This document shows, in pieces, positions 10,217 through 19,210 of a DNA stretch of 42,268 nt. The position numbers were made by a program, and so were the translations under genes. The DNA comes from Paramacrobiotus richtersi. Its lineage: Eukaryota; Tardigrada; Eutardigrada; Parachela; Macrobiotidae. The DNA lies in assembly GCA_034698045.1 (NCBI GenBank), contig JAQGAU010000092.1, positions 1 through 42,268 on the forward strand. The letters run 5' to 3'. The first letter of the stretch is position 1; every line of letters begins with the position of its first letter. The notes under the pieces were generated by a model. The model was not told where the DNA came from. It ran no database searches and saw only the letters and a list, made by a program, of their open reading frames with translations.

Positions 10217-11297
10217 GAGCCGTTAAGATCGGATTATCACCGCTAGTATGTAGGAGCAGCACTCTGGTACTCATGTTTGAAAACGCGCGACCAAGATCGT
10301 ACGCCATTCGTCAATTCTGATGCTTGCTCGTTTTCGCTCCTCATTTTCCAAAATCACTCTTAACCAAAGCTTGGTCGCGTTGCAGTAACATACTTCTATT
10401 TGGTTTGAAACAGCTCAAAAGCGGCATCGTCGCTGTGACATAGCGCTGTATATTGTATCCAATGGTTTCACTGCTGTTTAAGCCTACACTTCGCTTGACT
10501 TCACTTCACTTCACTTGTCATCCACCCTGGAAAAAGATTGATGGATCCATGAGTTACATTACAGGCCAATAAACTCTCACCAAGTTTCTTTTTGATAGCT
10601 GGATATTGATAGTTACGATTCGATAAAAGAAAACAGCGGAGGGCACCTAAACGTGTCTGTGATGCCTGAGCGTTGAAACGCGTACTCCGTGTTGCGCGCT
10701 GTATCGGCAAAAGCGTCGGACATGGCAGGATTCACATCTATCTGGATTTATCTGACTATTTCGTGATGGTCACATTTCTACTGCTCCTGGCGTCCTCAAA
10801 CTATATGACATACGTTTTCCTCTCATTTTTCTATGTTTTGTTTTAGCTACCAGTTCTTATTAAAGTTCGACCTAAAACTCTTTACGCTTATAACGTAGCA
10901 GTGTAGCAACTTCGACAGCAAGCATTTTCAACATTAGTAGCCAAACCAAGCCATGTTAATTAAATTTGCGGTAGGCGTCCGAAGCTTGTGATGTGGAGTG
11001 TCAACGTTCTTACAACCGGGATGCGAGAAATCGGTCACGCAAAATGCCACGCCCATGCCAACCGCCAAGCGGATCATAGGTAAGAGCCTGAAGGCGAAAA
11101 CCAACACCTTTTATTAAACCAAAAGGTACTGCTAAGCCCAAGACCAAGCCTCCTGTTAAACCCTGAGTCACCGCGTGGAACAACTGTTTTCCACACATAC
11201 AGTACCGAGAACGTAGTTTCAAATAATTTGATCAATGATTCGAGAGCACATCTATGTAGTACAGCTAACTGTTGGATGACGATGAAGTAAAAACTGA

Positions 11298-11697
11298 TCG
11301 TATCAATTTCCGCATCCTTCAGGTGGTCGGAGGATCATAAACCAAAAGTATGACTTTATAACTGTCTACTGTATGTCTTCATACATATTGCGAGACTTTT
11401 GTACTAACTATAGGGATACCAGCCAGCCCTGACGCTTATCAGCAGATATTCTTTCAGTATTTAAAAACGCCCGCCACCGCTAACACCTGCGGATCAAACG
11501 GCTCCCGGTTTTTTGAGCTTCGCGTACTGGTTTCGACAAGTCATCCATCTCATTCAAGCACACCGTCTTCGTTCGGCGATATCGCTCGCGAAGATTCAGC
11601 GCACCGTTCGTTTCCGCGAATGCGTTCTGGCAAAATTGGACATGACGAACGCAAAGCATCTATGCCGGCTTCCATTCTCTTTTTTTCCGGTACATGA
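11298..11697 (+). CDS. Exon pair with yeast-like mini-intron (copy 1)
   Basis: Exon 11298-11370 and exon 11414-11697 join in phase across a 43-nt intron to give 118 codons, ending TGA 11695-11697. The downstream part contains PASPDAYQQIFFQYLKTPA and a Ser/Pro/His-rich region. No family is recognised and no start codon is seen. The frame is also open through part of the intron, so length alone proves little; the case rests on the splice motifs. Chance is a real alternative. Confidence 0.3.
11371..11413 (+). other. 43-nt candidate intron, GTATGT..TACTAAC..TAG (copy 1)
   Basis: Begins GTATGT, contains TACTAAC at 11402-11408 and ends TATAG. These are the canonical donor and branch-site sequences of yeast-type introns, with the branch site 5 nt from the end. 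Confidence 0.35.
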
Positions 11698-12659
11698 CAG
11701 CCAGCGTACCACCGTGCTCGTACGCTCGCGTAATCTCCTACATGGTACGAGCGAGGTACTTTACTTGTGTGATCGCAGACGCTGACTGAGGAAGGAGTCC
11801 AGTGCGAACAACAGTGAGATTAGGTATGGGCAACGCTTGACAAAAAGACGCCTTGTTTGTTGGGCAGATGACCCACCGGGGTTCTTCCAAACATTTATAA
11901 CTAACAGTGTCCTTGTAAACAATAACTTTATTCTTATCCGAGTCACGCAGTAGTCCTGGCATGGTTGGCCAAGCATAGCCGGTCAGTGACGGTTCGATGA
12001 AGGATAAGCCTACAATAATGAAGCGAAACTCTTATTCCGAAGTAAACACGAACGAGTAGTACATGAGGTAGCTCTGATACAAAGCTCGTAGTTAACAACA
12101 GTGTTGCATTTTCACTGGTGTTTTCTTTCACATTTGTTTTGATCCAGGCTGACAAGTCACTTTTGCCAATTGGAATCAACAAGCAGATGGATGAAGATCG
12201 CGAAGAACAGGCATTTCATTCAGGGAAAAACCGTTGGTCAACCTTGTGGAAAAATAACCGTGTAATTGGGTTTTCAGTTCTAGAAATCAATATCAATTGA
12301 AAGAACACGAAGGCTAGAGAATAAAAGAGTCGTTGATCTAGGCTCACAAAAATTTGTGATATAAATCTGATACCAGCAGTCTAACAACTGTGACGTTGAT
12401 AACTATGAGGCGAGAACAAGAAGCGAGAGATCAAGCTTGCATGCGATCTGCAAGGTTGCAGTGTACACGAGCTTGCACGCTTCCTTCTTAAGTAGAACAA
12501 GATGATCAATTTCCTACGATCGCTGAAGATATTTCCACGCATAGCTGTTTGCGTTTTATAAGTACTCTTTTATTTACGCATTTGTTCCTCGAATTCTGGC
12601 GTAAAAGCGCCCGTCTGTTCTTGCAGCTCGTCCACCTGGATCCAGAGGCGCCGAGATAC
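11698..12659. other. Unit stretch with only weak frames (copy 1)
   Basis: Several 60-80 codon frames on both strands overlap each other, none with a known motif. A possible acceptor (gttttgatccag, 12138-12149) precedes a short frame with PIGINKQMDEDREEQAF. I cannot support a gene. Confidence 0.35.
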
Positions 12660-13400
12660 TGTTGGGGGCTTGAATGTAAGCTCAGGCAAGAGCCGAACTG
12701 AAAGTTTTCAGTAGCGGCTGGCCATGAGAAGAAAGCCAATTATTCTCCGAACAAAATGACAGCTGATATGTGGCGGTAAGGCGTGTCTTATATCTAATTC
12801 TAATGATCCATTATTAGACGATGCACCTATTCAACAGTAGAAATTAAAAGCCAGATGCTAAGAATCCAAACATCTGGCCACTCGGGCATTGCTTTTTCGC
12901 CAGAAACGCAAAAGACGATGGGCGTTTATTGCTCGCATCCTATGCTATTGAAAGATAAATGCTCGTGCAACCACTTTCACTTTTTCTTTCTTTAATCGTT
13001 TTTTTTCTGTTATTCGGCTTACTCTATACCTCTAGCACGTATGTTGCCCTTTCCACGGTTAACCCTGGTGTACGGTTTCAGAGCGATTTACAGTCGGTTC
13101 TCAGGAGCGCTAGGATTAGTATGCAAATCTTATTATTTTCTTAAATACTGCAGAACGTTTTGATGTCTCAAACCATGATTCGTGTTCCAGGTTCAGACGA
13201 GCCAAAAGTTCTATCAAGCGGGGCAGGAGTTCTGTACGTCGCGCAGAATCCGGTTGGTTTAACCAAACGGATTATTTAATTATTTATTGTTGATTATTAT
13301 TGTTGATTTTTTAATAGCGCAGCACTGTAATACAGTGCGTTAATAAATAATCAACACACCTGATCACATCGTTTTCGCAAAAGAATACGTTTTGTTTGCC
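12660..13400 (+). repeat. Internal degenerate repeat, member a (copy 1)
   Basis: Similar in order to 14600-15160: a block around cagctgatatgtggcgg (12760) matches cagctgatctatggcgg (14680), and caaaagttctatcaagcgg (13200) matches caaaattactatcaagcgg (15036), followed by a shared gatcacatc-ttcgcaaaag segment. Gaps and substitutions are frequent. This is an old duplication nested in the recent one. Confidence 0.5.
13302..13355. other. Imperfect hairpin (copy 1)
   Basis: The outer arms gttgatttttt and aataaataatcaac enclose a perfect inner stem gcactgt-aat-acagtgc, giving about 20 paired bases in a 54-nt segment. It could be a small inverted-repeat element or a structured transcript. Confidence 0.45.
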
Positions 13401-13485
13401 ACAAAAAAATGCCACATAACCAGGTTCTGTAACGAAAACAAGCGCCTAAACAGCGCAGAGTATGACCTGTGTCTGTTGCCAGTGA

Positions 13486-13659
13486 GTGCTTAGATTGCCT
13501 CAAGGGCAGTCGGTAGTTACCTTTGTGGATCTCACCAATGGGTACTGGGAGATTGCTATGAAAAAATCGTCGAAAATATGCATTTGTTTTCGCCTGCCCG
13601 ATGGCCTAGTTAATTCTGCAGTTGTGCCCTTTAAGAACTTAAATCGTGGATGGAAGTAA
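13486..13659 (+). pseudogene. Ty3/gypsy reverse transcriptase remnant (copy 1)
   Basis: Reverse transcriptase copies the element RNA into DNA. The 57-codon frame contains FVDLTNGYWEIAM, matching motif A of gypsy RT (LDL..GYWQI), with the catalytic Asp at 13528-13530 kept. It then has RLPDGL, the usual TPDGLYEF position, and VVPFKNLN in place of the usual MPFGL.NAP. A TGA lies just upstream and TAA at 13657-13659 ends it. The YVDD motif and the rest of RT are absent, so this is a short dead fragment. Confidence 0.72.
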
Positions 13660-14324
13660 CCTGTAAGCCTCTTTTTGATACCAGTACGACACAGATTATA
13701 TAGAGCATTCCAACCCTTTATACTCTACGATAAAGTCAATCAGGCAACGGATCGACAACTGCCTGCTGAAGGAGAAAGAATTTGATCTTCGCTTAACGTA
13801 TGCAGACGAGATGAAGAATCCCTGTAAATAAGCAACTACCAACGAAATGCAGGTAACCTTTAATTACCATAAAATGTGCAGTGTCCTTCGTCGTACTAAT
13901 CTACAAATCTTTAACAGTATGGTCGGATCGTGCTGGAATAATGATACTACAGTGATGGCGGGATGGGAAAAAGTTCTGATCTTGAACTTCATTGTATATC
14001 TTTCGGTCAGAGCAGCATCTTGGATCGGAAGATAAGTTAGATATGTAGCTAACAAGAACAGGGCAAATTTCACCCATATAGGTACGCACAGCAACAGTCT
14101 ATGTAGACAGGGCAGTTCCAGTTCGATATTTCTGATTCAACAGCATAGCATGCCTAAGTCTGCCAACGGAAGTGTTCGCTTGCTGATACGGTTGACGTAA
14201 CATTATGAATCTTTTTCATCGCAACTGCGAATGCGCGTCATTGTAGAATTACTAACATACAGAAGTACAAAATGTTGACGCATATTTCTGGTATTACGGG
14301 TCATTTATTTTTCATTTGTTTATA
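13660..14324. other. Unit stretch without supported gene (copy 1)
   Basis: Only frames under 80 codons. A motif attactaacatacag at 14249-14263 resembles a fused branch site and acceptor, and tttgtttatag at 14315-14325 is an acceptor for the next frame. Confidence 0.35.
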
Positions 14325-14325
14325 G

Positions 14326-14537
14326 AGAACGGCGACATTTTCGAGGGCGACGCGGTCATGGAATGAGGACGCGTCTACTACGTTCACGATTTGGAGAACA
14401 AGTTCTTCATTGCCATCTTCTACGGCGGGGAGTTGACGGAGTGCGGGTTTCGTCAGATGACATATGGATCAAAATCCTTTGTACTAGCAACAGCTATCAC
14501 TGCAGCGCTTGTTGTTTCAATCATGAAACTCCAGTAG
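14326..14537 (+). pseudogene. Terminal exon-like frame with C-terminal hydrophobic helix (copy 1)
   Basis: After the acceptor tttatag one frame runs to TAG 14535-14537 with a single TGA at 14364-14366. The part after the TGA reads VYYVHDLENKFFIAIFYGGE and ends in a hydrophobic segment (SFVLATAITAALVVSI) five residues from the stop, like a tail anchor. Two AATAAA signals follow (14614, 14667). No family is recognised. The frame may be a terminal exon of a decayed gene; length alone is not significant. Confidence 0.33.
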
Positions 14538-14613
14538 CAGCTACAAACATATTTATGGGAAGCATTTTTTTGCGTATGAACGAACGCTGACTGAAAACTC
14601 TGTTGGGAGCGGA

Positions 14614-14672
14614 AATAAAAGTTTCCAGTAGCAGTTGACCTTAAGAAAAAAGTCAACTGTTATTCAAATAAA
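14614..14672 (+). promoter_or_regulatory. Poly(A) signals (copy 1)
   Basis: AATAAA at 14614-14619 and 14667-14672, downstream of the TAG at 14535. They suit a plus-strand 3' end, though AATAAA is common in AT-rich DNA. Confidence 0.3.
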
Positions 14673-14898
14673 ATGTTGTCAGCTGATCTATGGCGGTAAC
14701 AACGGTAGTCCGGACATTTACTGCGATGAATTCTACTATGAAATACTAGATATGGTACCATTTATTGCGGTAACTTATTGCAACCGTTTTGAAGAACGAT
14801 TTTTGTACAACGACCCCTGCTTTGCGGTGTTGTAGATTACGAAAACAGTCCGACTGGAAGAATTAGACTTAATTAACAAAGCCGACCACCTTTTGTAA

Positions 14899-15108
14899 AC
14901 CCTGCTGATCGCACAGGCGCTTGCATGGCAGAGTCACCCGCCCGACTTGTCATGTACCAATCTGATAAAGCGAATCCTGGGCCACCCAGTTTCTGAAGTC
15001 CGCTTCATGTGCATTTCCCAGGTTCTGCCGAGTCAAAATTACTATCAAGCGGTGGAAGAGGTCTACACGTCCGTGAAGAATTCAGTCGGATACAGTGCGC
15101 CGCGATAA
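14899..15108 (+). CDS. Exon-like frame, unknown (copy 1)
   Basis: 69 codons without a stop to TAA 15106-15108, containing CTNLIKRILGHPVSEVRFMC and SQNYYQAVEEVYTS. The second half has a weak counterpart in member a of the internal repeat (SQKFYQAGQEFCTS at about 13200), in the same frame, which hints at coding. Possible acceptors are gatcgcacag (14914) and atttcccag (15021). Confidence 0.28.
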   Translation, partial: TLLIAQALAWQSHPPDLSCTNLIKRILGHPVSEVRFMCISQVLPSQNYYQAVEEVYTSVKNSVGYSAPR

Positions 15109-15446
15109 AATAATCGACGTACCCGATCACATCCGTTCCGCAAAAGGGAACACTCCCTAGTTCCACATTACCGATTGTTGTGTCATTGTAGTGTTAGCCA
15201 TCTAAAAGTACCAGCAGTATTACACGTAGTGACATTGAAACGAATAAAATTGCTCACTATAACTATACAACAAAGCCCCTAAGTTTTGGGCAGTCGTGCT
15301 GGGACGTAATTTTCCAGCTTTTCTGTTTAATATAAACACATTCGAGCAGACAGTTTGTTAATATCCTTCAGTCATCCTGGTTCTGGAAACGGTCTGGCTG
15401 GCTTTGGGTTTAGGCGGGAGTGCAGAAACTCGCGATGCAAATGTGT
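15109..15446. other. Unit stretch without gene (copy 1)
   Basis: Nothing recognised. Confidence 0.4.
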
Positions 15447-15749
15447 TTAGGTGGTGGCGTCACGACCACAGAGTCCATAGTAACGACACTGGCACTCATC
15501 TAAACACCGGGGGTACGGAAACACGTGGGGTTTATTGCCCGCAGTGACACGTTTGGCCAGTTTATGCCGAGTGATGTGTTCGGAGGACAGACGCACTGTG
15601 CGCGAGCGCATCACATATCCACAGGACGTGCACATCGAAGGCGTAAACTGGCTGATTGCCATGATGAGTTGTATATAAGAAATAGAGTTGACTGTGACGT
15701 CGGAAGTACGATCAGGATCAAAACTGACTAAGTGGTCGTCCTGATGCAA
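15447..15749 (-). CDS. Small Cys/His-rich protein (copy 1)
   Basis: A minus-strand frame ending TAA at 15449-15447, with ATG at 15662-15660 and an open extension to about 15754. It contains CTSCGYVMRSR, then SSEHITRH: CxxC, 14 residues, HxxxH, close to a C2H2 zinc finger. Further on is CLDECQCRYYGLC. Metal binding is the natural guess. A TTATATAAG box lies upstream at 15826-15818, at a suitable distance. No homologue is recognised. It overlaps a plus-strand 68-codon frame that lacks features. Confidence 0.38.
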   Translation of the reverse strand: MHQDDHLVSFDPDRTSDVTVNSISYIQLIMAISQFTPSMCTSCGYVMRSRTVRLSSEHITRHKLAKRVTAGNKPHVFPYPRCLDECQCRYYGLCGRDATT

Positions 15750-15817
15750 TACGAATCAAAGTGTGAGAGTCCAGAGGGACTCGCTAACCTTGTACAACGA
15801 ACAAAACCCGACGTCGC

Positions 15818-15826
15818 TTATATAAC
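15818..15826 (-). promoter_or_regulatory. TATA box for minus-strand Cys/His frame (copy 1)
   Basis: TTATATAAG on the minus strand, about 70 bp upstream of the open frame and 156 bp upstream of its first ATG. Confidence 0.35.
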
Positions 15827-15937
15827 TTTTAAGCTACTGGTAAAACTGCAGCATAGATCGACAGACGAAACTCGCACGCACATACAACACTCCTGATTGC
15901 CAGCTCGAACAGCGCGATACTAAAAGTCGGCATCTTT

Positions 15938-15954
15938 GCGGCGGTAGCCGCCGC
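15938..15954. other. GC hairpin with TAG loop (copy 1)
   Basis: gcggcgg-tag-ccgccgc, a perfect 7-bp stem with a 3-nt loop. A similar 9-bp stem with the same loop is at 30242-30262. Confidence 0.6.
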
Positions 15955-16799
15955 TTCCGCTGGGAAAGATTCCTAAAATAGCCACAAGAAAAACGGCCCA
16001 GCGCTTACTTCTGTGTCATCACACAGACGTATGCGCTGTACATACATCATCTTGTAGAACTGCGCAGCACAGCACTACCGAGGTTGTAGATCCAGATAGC
16101 GGTGTAATAATTTACCCAGAAGGCATTTGGTTGTAGAACCTGATGATTACATACTAAATTATAAACTTGGGCGTTAAGCAGTTAGCAGATTTGTTAGCAG
16201 ACCCTGTCAGTCACTTGGCGACTCGTCAATTTTGTCGGAAAGCAGAATCCGTTGAAGATCAGATAGTTACAACAGTTATAAATCGGAGCTTAAAATGAGC
16301 TGAGCAGCTGCTAAGCGGAGTCTATGCTACGTGATCTGCTAAGCAGATGCCGGAACCTTCAGTGCAAGACTTCCGCCGTCCGTAATTCCTATAAATGGAA
16401 AGAATAAATGAAATTACTTTTTTATTTCGAATTTGCGGCCGTAACTACTGGAATTCATGTCTTGCCCTCTTTAACCTTACTGAACTAATTATATTAAAGT
16501 GTGGTTGTGGGAATATTCTTGTCTTTGTATGTTATAACTTCTATATAAGCTATCGTTTTTAAGCTGACTGAATCATTAAAACTCGCAAAACAGGGTCAGA
16601 ATTCCTTTGGTATTTTGCGTGGAATAAATCATAAAAACATTGGCAGCTTTGCAAACTTGGGATTCCAATATGTTGATCGTGTAGCCTGTCGCAAATGTAT
16701 GCGTTTTTTTCCTGGCCAGCTAGCACACATCTAAATTTTTTGAACCGAAAACTATTACTTGGCATGTACAACTTGATCACAGACTGACGTCTTTTCCCA
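15955..16799. other. Unit stretch with weak frames (copy 1)
   Basis: A minus-strand frame at 16559-16843 (94 codons, TTG start) and a plus-strand helix-like frame near 16170-16295 (VKQLADLLADPVSHLATRQF) are present, neither with a known motif. The end is an intron-like tract with branch-like ctgac and acceptor cttttcccag. Confidence 0.3.
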
Positions 16800-16800
16800 G

Positions 16801-16862
16801 ACGAAGAACAAGCCAAACGCTTAGACGAGCTGGGGTTCCTCAAAGTCGGGTATCTGAAGTGA
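16801..16862 (+). CDS. Short terminal exon (copy 1)
   Basis: After a strong acceptor (actgac-gtcttttcccag) the frame reads EEQAKRLDELGFLKVGYLK then TGA 16860-16862. The amphipathic helix and the splice site make a C-terminal exon plausible, but it is only 20 codons and I found no matching upstream exon. Confidence 0.28.
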
Positions 16863-17223
16863 GCCTAGTGCGGGATGGACTTTAATTATTAATCAGGCAT
16901 TGTATGCGTAATTTTTTGGTACAAGGATTAGCATATCAAGGGCTGCGACCGCGCCAAACCATTTCTACACAATGAGAGCATTGTCAAAAGAAATAAAATT
17001 ACAATCCCGCGTGACCTACAGCACGTTTAACCACTGTCACAAGGTAAACTGGATAGCCTAGTCTGGTGAGTATATAGGCACCGGAATGCCTGTAGGGCTT
17101 TCATCAGTGGACAAAATGTTTCGCTTTTTGATATTTGCGATTTTTTTGCGCTCGTTGCGGCAAGCGGTACGTAGCTGTACACCATTGCATTGATAACATG
17201 TTTTAAAAGGTTTTTCTTGTTGA

Positions 17224-17675
17224 CAGGCAACCTAACCGCGGAAGAGAGACAGATCCTGGAAGAAGATCGAGTCTGGATACTAGAAAAAGAGCCCAACGAC
17301 TACATTTACGTTGATGGATGGAAGTGTCGGGTTCTGTCAACTGGATACGTGCGTACTCGTATTTGTAATCAGCGCGCTCATCTTTACGAGACGCCGTATA
17401 ACCTCTTGTACTTTAGCACACCAAACAACGCGAATTCCACTGTCGGATGTTGAAAGACCGATCAATGGCGACTCATCACTGACTATGTATGTCGGACGTG
17501 TTATGCAAGTGGAAAGTTTTTGTTGCAAGGTGGAAAGCATCGCGGGCGGGTATGGCGAGTCGGTACCACTCCAGGAATACCGTGTCCCATAGTGTGTCAA
17601 GAGTCGTCGTCTCAGTACTTTACTGATTATGCGCAATTAACAGAAGAAAATCTGTCTAAATCTCATTTCGGCTAG
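17224..17675 (+). pseudogene. Large exon-like frame with one TGA (copy 1)
   Basis: The acceptor tttcttgttgacag at 17213-17226 leads into LTAEERQILEEDRVWILEKE, then DYIYVDGWKC. A TGA at 17451-17453 interrupts, and the same frame continues 73 codons to TAG 17673-17675 with DYVCRTCYASGKF and IPCPIVCQES. The second part has CxxC and CxxxC with a His between, possibly a zinc site. Total about 150 codons with one stop. The charged helix and the Cys pattern favour coding; the opposite strand also has a 99-codon frame (17337-17636) that I take as a shadow. No family recognised. Confidence 0.38.
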
Positions 17676-17694
17676 CTTCACAGCAGACTCCGCT

Positions 17695-18207
17695 TTATCC
17701 CCTGATATGTTTAAAAAAAATCAAGGTTGGTACCCGACATTTGTTCGAACACCGCAAACCACGCTCACAACTATCACATAGTTTCACCTTCAGCCCAGGA
17801 AATAACTCGAGCCCGTAAAACAGAAATTTATGCTTGACATTGATTTTCTTAAAAATCAAGTCAAGACGTAGCGGCCTGCTCGCATTTGTACATGCAACAA
17901 TACTGACAATCCTAACCTCGTTTACTCTGGCATCGGTGTAAACCAATTTCCGCAGATCGTCGCATAACAAGTCGCATAAGATCTTCGATTCACGCTCCGA
18001 TGTGCTGCCGTTTACGGTAGTTTTGCCGCTACGGCACATCTGGCAGTAAGCCCTATACGGAGCAGTTCTTCGAATAGCTAAACCGGAAAACCGCCGCGGA
18101 CTGTATTTAAGTACAAGGGCATCCCCTATAACGAACAAATCAAGAGGGTAGTAAAGATCTGCCGTTGCGACAATATTTTTTATCAGTGAGTTTGGCTTTT
18201 GAATTGT
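17695..18207 (-). pseudogene. Long minus-strand frame with Cys pairs (copy 1, 5' truncated)
   Basis: 170 codons without a stop on the minus strand, ending at 17695. Features are YCQMC, a middle part with LLCDDLRKLVYTDARVNE, and near the end LCDSCERGLRCSNKC (CxxC then CxxxC), suggesting zinc binding. Upstream, frames with FEEWSSDRL and MFVLDVDVNNSKAKLTDK connect only across one-base changes at the A5 run 18257-18261 and the T6 run 18176-18181. Further upstream the frame with ARIIQNGTIVARN reaches the unit edge, so in copy 1 it is cut at 18364. One such frame per window is expected by chance, but the linked pieces are suggestive. Confidence 0.36.
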
Positions 18208-18810
18208 TCACGTCAACGTCGAGAACAAACATTAAACGATCCGAGGACCACTCTTCAAAAACTTACTGACCGTTTTTCGTTCTCCAGCTAAGTTTGTTTT
18301 GTGGTTTCTCGCCACGATGGTACCGTTCTGGATAATTCTTGCGGTATCCTCTGCATGGACCAGGAGTTCTTATTAAAGTTCGACCTAAAACTCTTTACGC
18401 TTATAACGTAGCAGTGTAGCAACTTCGACAGCAAGCATTTTCAACATTAGTAGCCAAACCAAGCCATGTTAATTAAATTTGCGGTAGGCGTCCGAAGCTT
18501 GTGATGTGGAGTGTCAACGTTCTTACAACCGGGATGCGAGAAATCGGTCACGCAAAATGCCACGCCCATGCCAACCGCCAAGCGGATCATAGGTAAGAGC
18601 CTGAAGGCGAAAACCAACACCTTTTATTAAACCAAAAGGTACTGCTAAGCCCAAGACCAAGCCTCCTGTTAAACCCTGAGTCACCGCGTGGAACAACTGT
18701 TTTCCACACATACAGTACCGAGAACGTAGTTTCAAATAATTTGATCAATGATTCGAGAGCACATCTATGTAGTACAGCTAACTGTTGGATGACGATGAAG
18801 TAAAAACTGA

Positions 18811-19210
18811 TCGTATCAATTTCCGCATCCTTCAGGTGGTCGGAGGATCATAAACCAAAAGTATGACTTTATAACTGTCTACTGTATGTCTTCATACATA
18901 TTGCGAGACTTTTGTACTAACTATAGGGATACCAGCCAGCCCTGACGCTTATCAGCAGATATTCTTTCAGTATTTAAAAACGCCCGCCACCGCTAACACC
19001 TGCGGATCAAACGGCTCCCGGTTTTTTGAGCTTCGCGTACTGGTTTCGACAAGTCATCCATCTCATTCAAGCACACCGTCTTCGTTCGGCGATATCGCTC
19101 GCGAAGATTCAGCGCACCGTTCGTTTCCGCGAATGCGTTCTGGCAAAATTGGACATGACGAACGCAAAGCATCTATGCCGGCTTCCATTCTCTTTTTTTC
19201 CGGTACATGA
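18811..19210 (+). CDS. Exon pair with mini-intron (copy 2)
   Basis: Identical to 11298-11697. The intron is at 18884-18926. Confidence 0.3.

Larger units (their letters stand above)
8440..11180 (+). repeat. R1 block A
   Basis: About 2.7 kb collinear with block B (31120-33855) with many substitutions and small indels. It contains the end of gene 1, a TATA and AP-1/Maf-type element, a two-exon gene 2, and a region on whose minus strand (10501-10728) two frames remain partly similar in both blocks (for example ACNVTHG). The last 330 bp of the match lie inside the tandem unit that starts at 10852. Confidence 0.8.
14600..15160 (+). repeat. Internal degenerate repeat, member b (copy 1)
   Basis: Partner of 12660-13400. 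The stretch with atctatggcgg, the stretch with ctatcaagcgg and the gatcacatc-ccgcaaaag stretch occur in the same order. Confidence 0.5.
10852..18364 (+). repeat. 7,513-bp tandem unit, copy 1
   Basis: Every frame and every line compared recurs 7,513 bases later without a difference. The unit starts at agttcttatt, preceded by ctacc, which continues R1 block A and is therefore the original left flank. Its right end is ccagg at 18364, followed at once by the agtt that opens copy 2. Confidence 0.95.

Noticed and set aside
11513-11951. Plus frame of about 146 codons with one TGA overlapping the mini-intron gene
   Set aside because: TTG start, no motif, and frames of this kind are expected several times by chance in this window.
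14249-14263. attactaacatacag as a trichomonad-type intron end
   Set aside because: No suitable GTATGT donor or in-phase flanking frames were found.
17337-17636. 99-codon minus-strand frame
   Set aside because: It overlaps the plus-strand exon-like frame with a good acceptor and Cys pattern; taken as a shadow.
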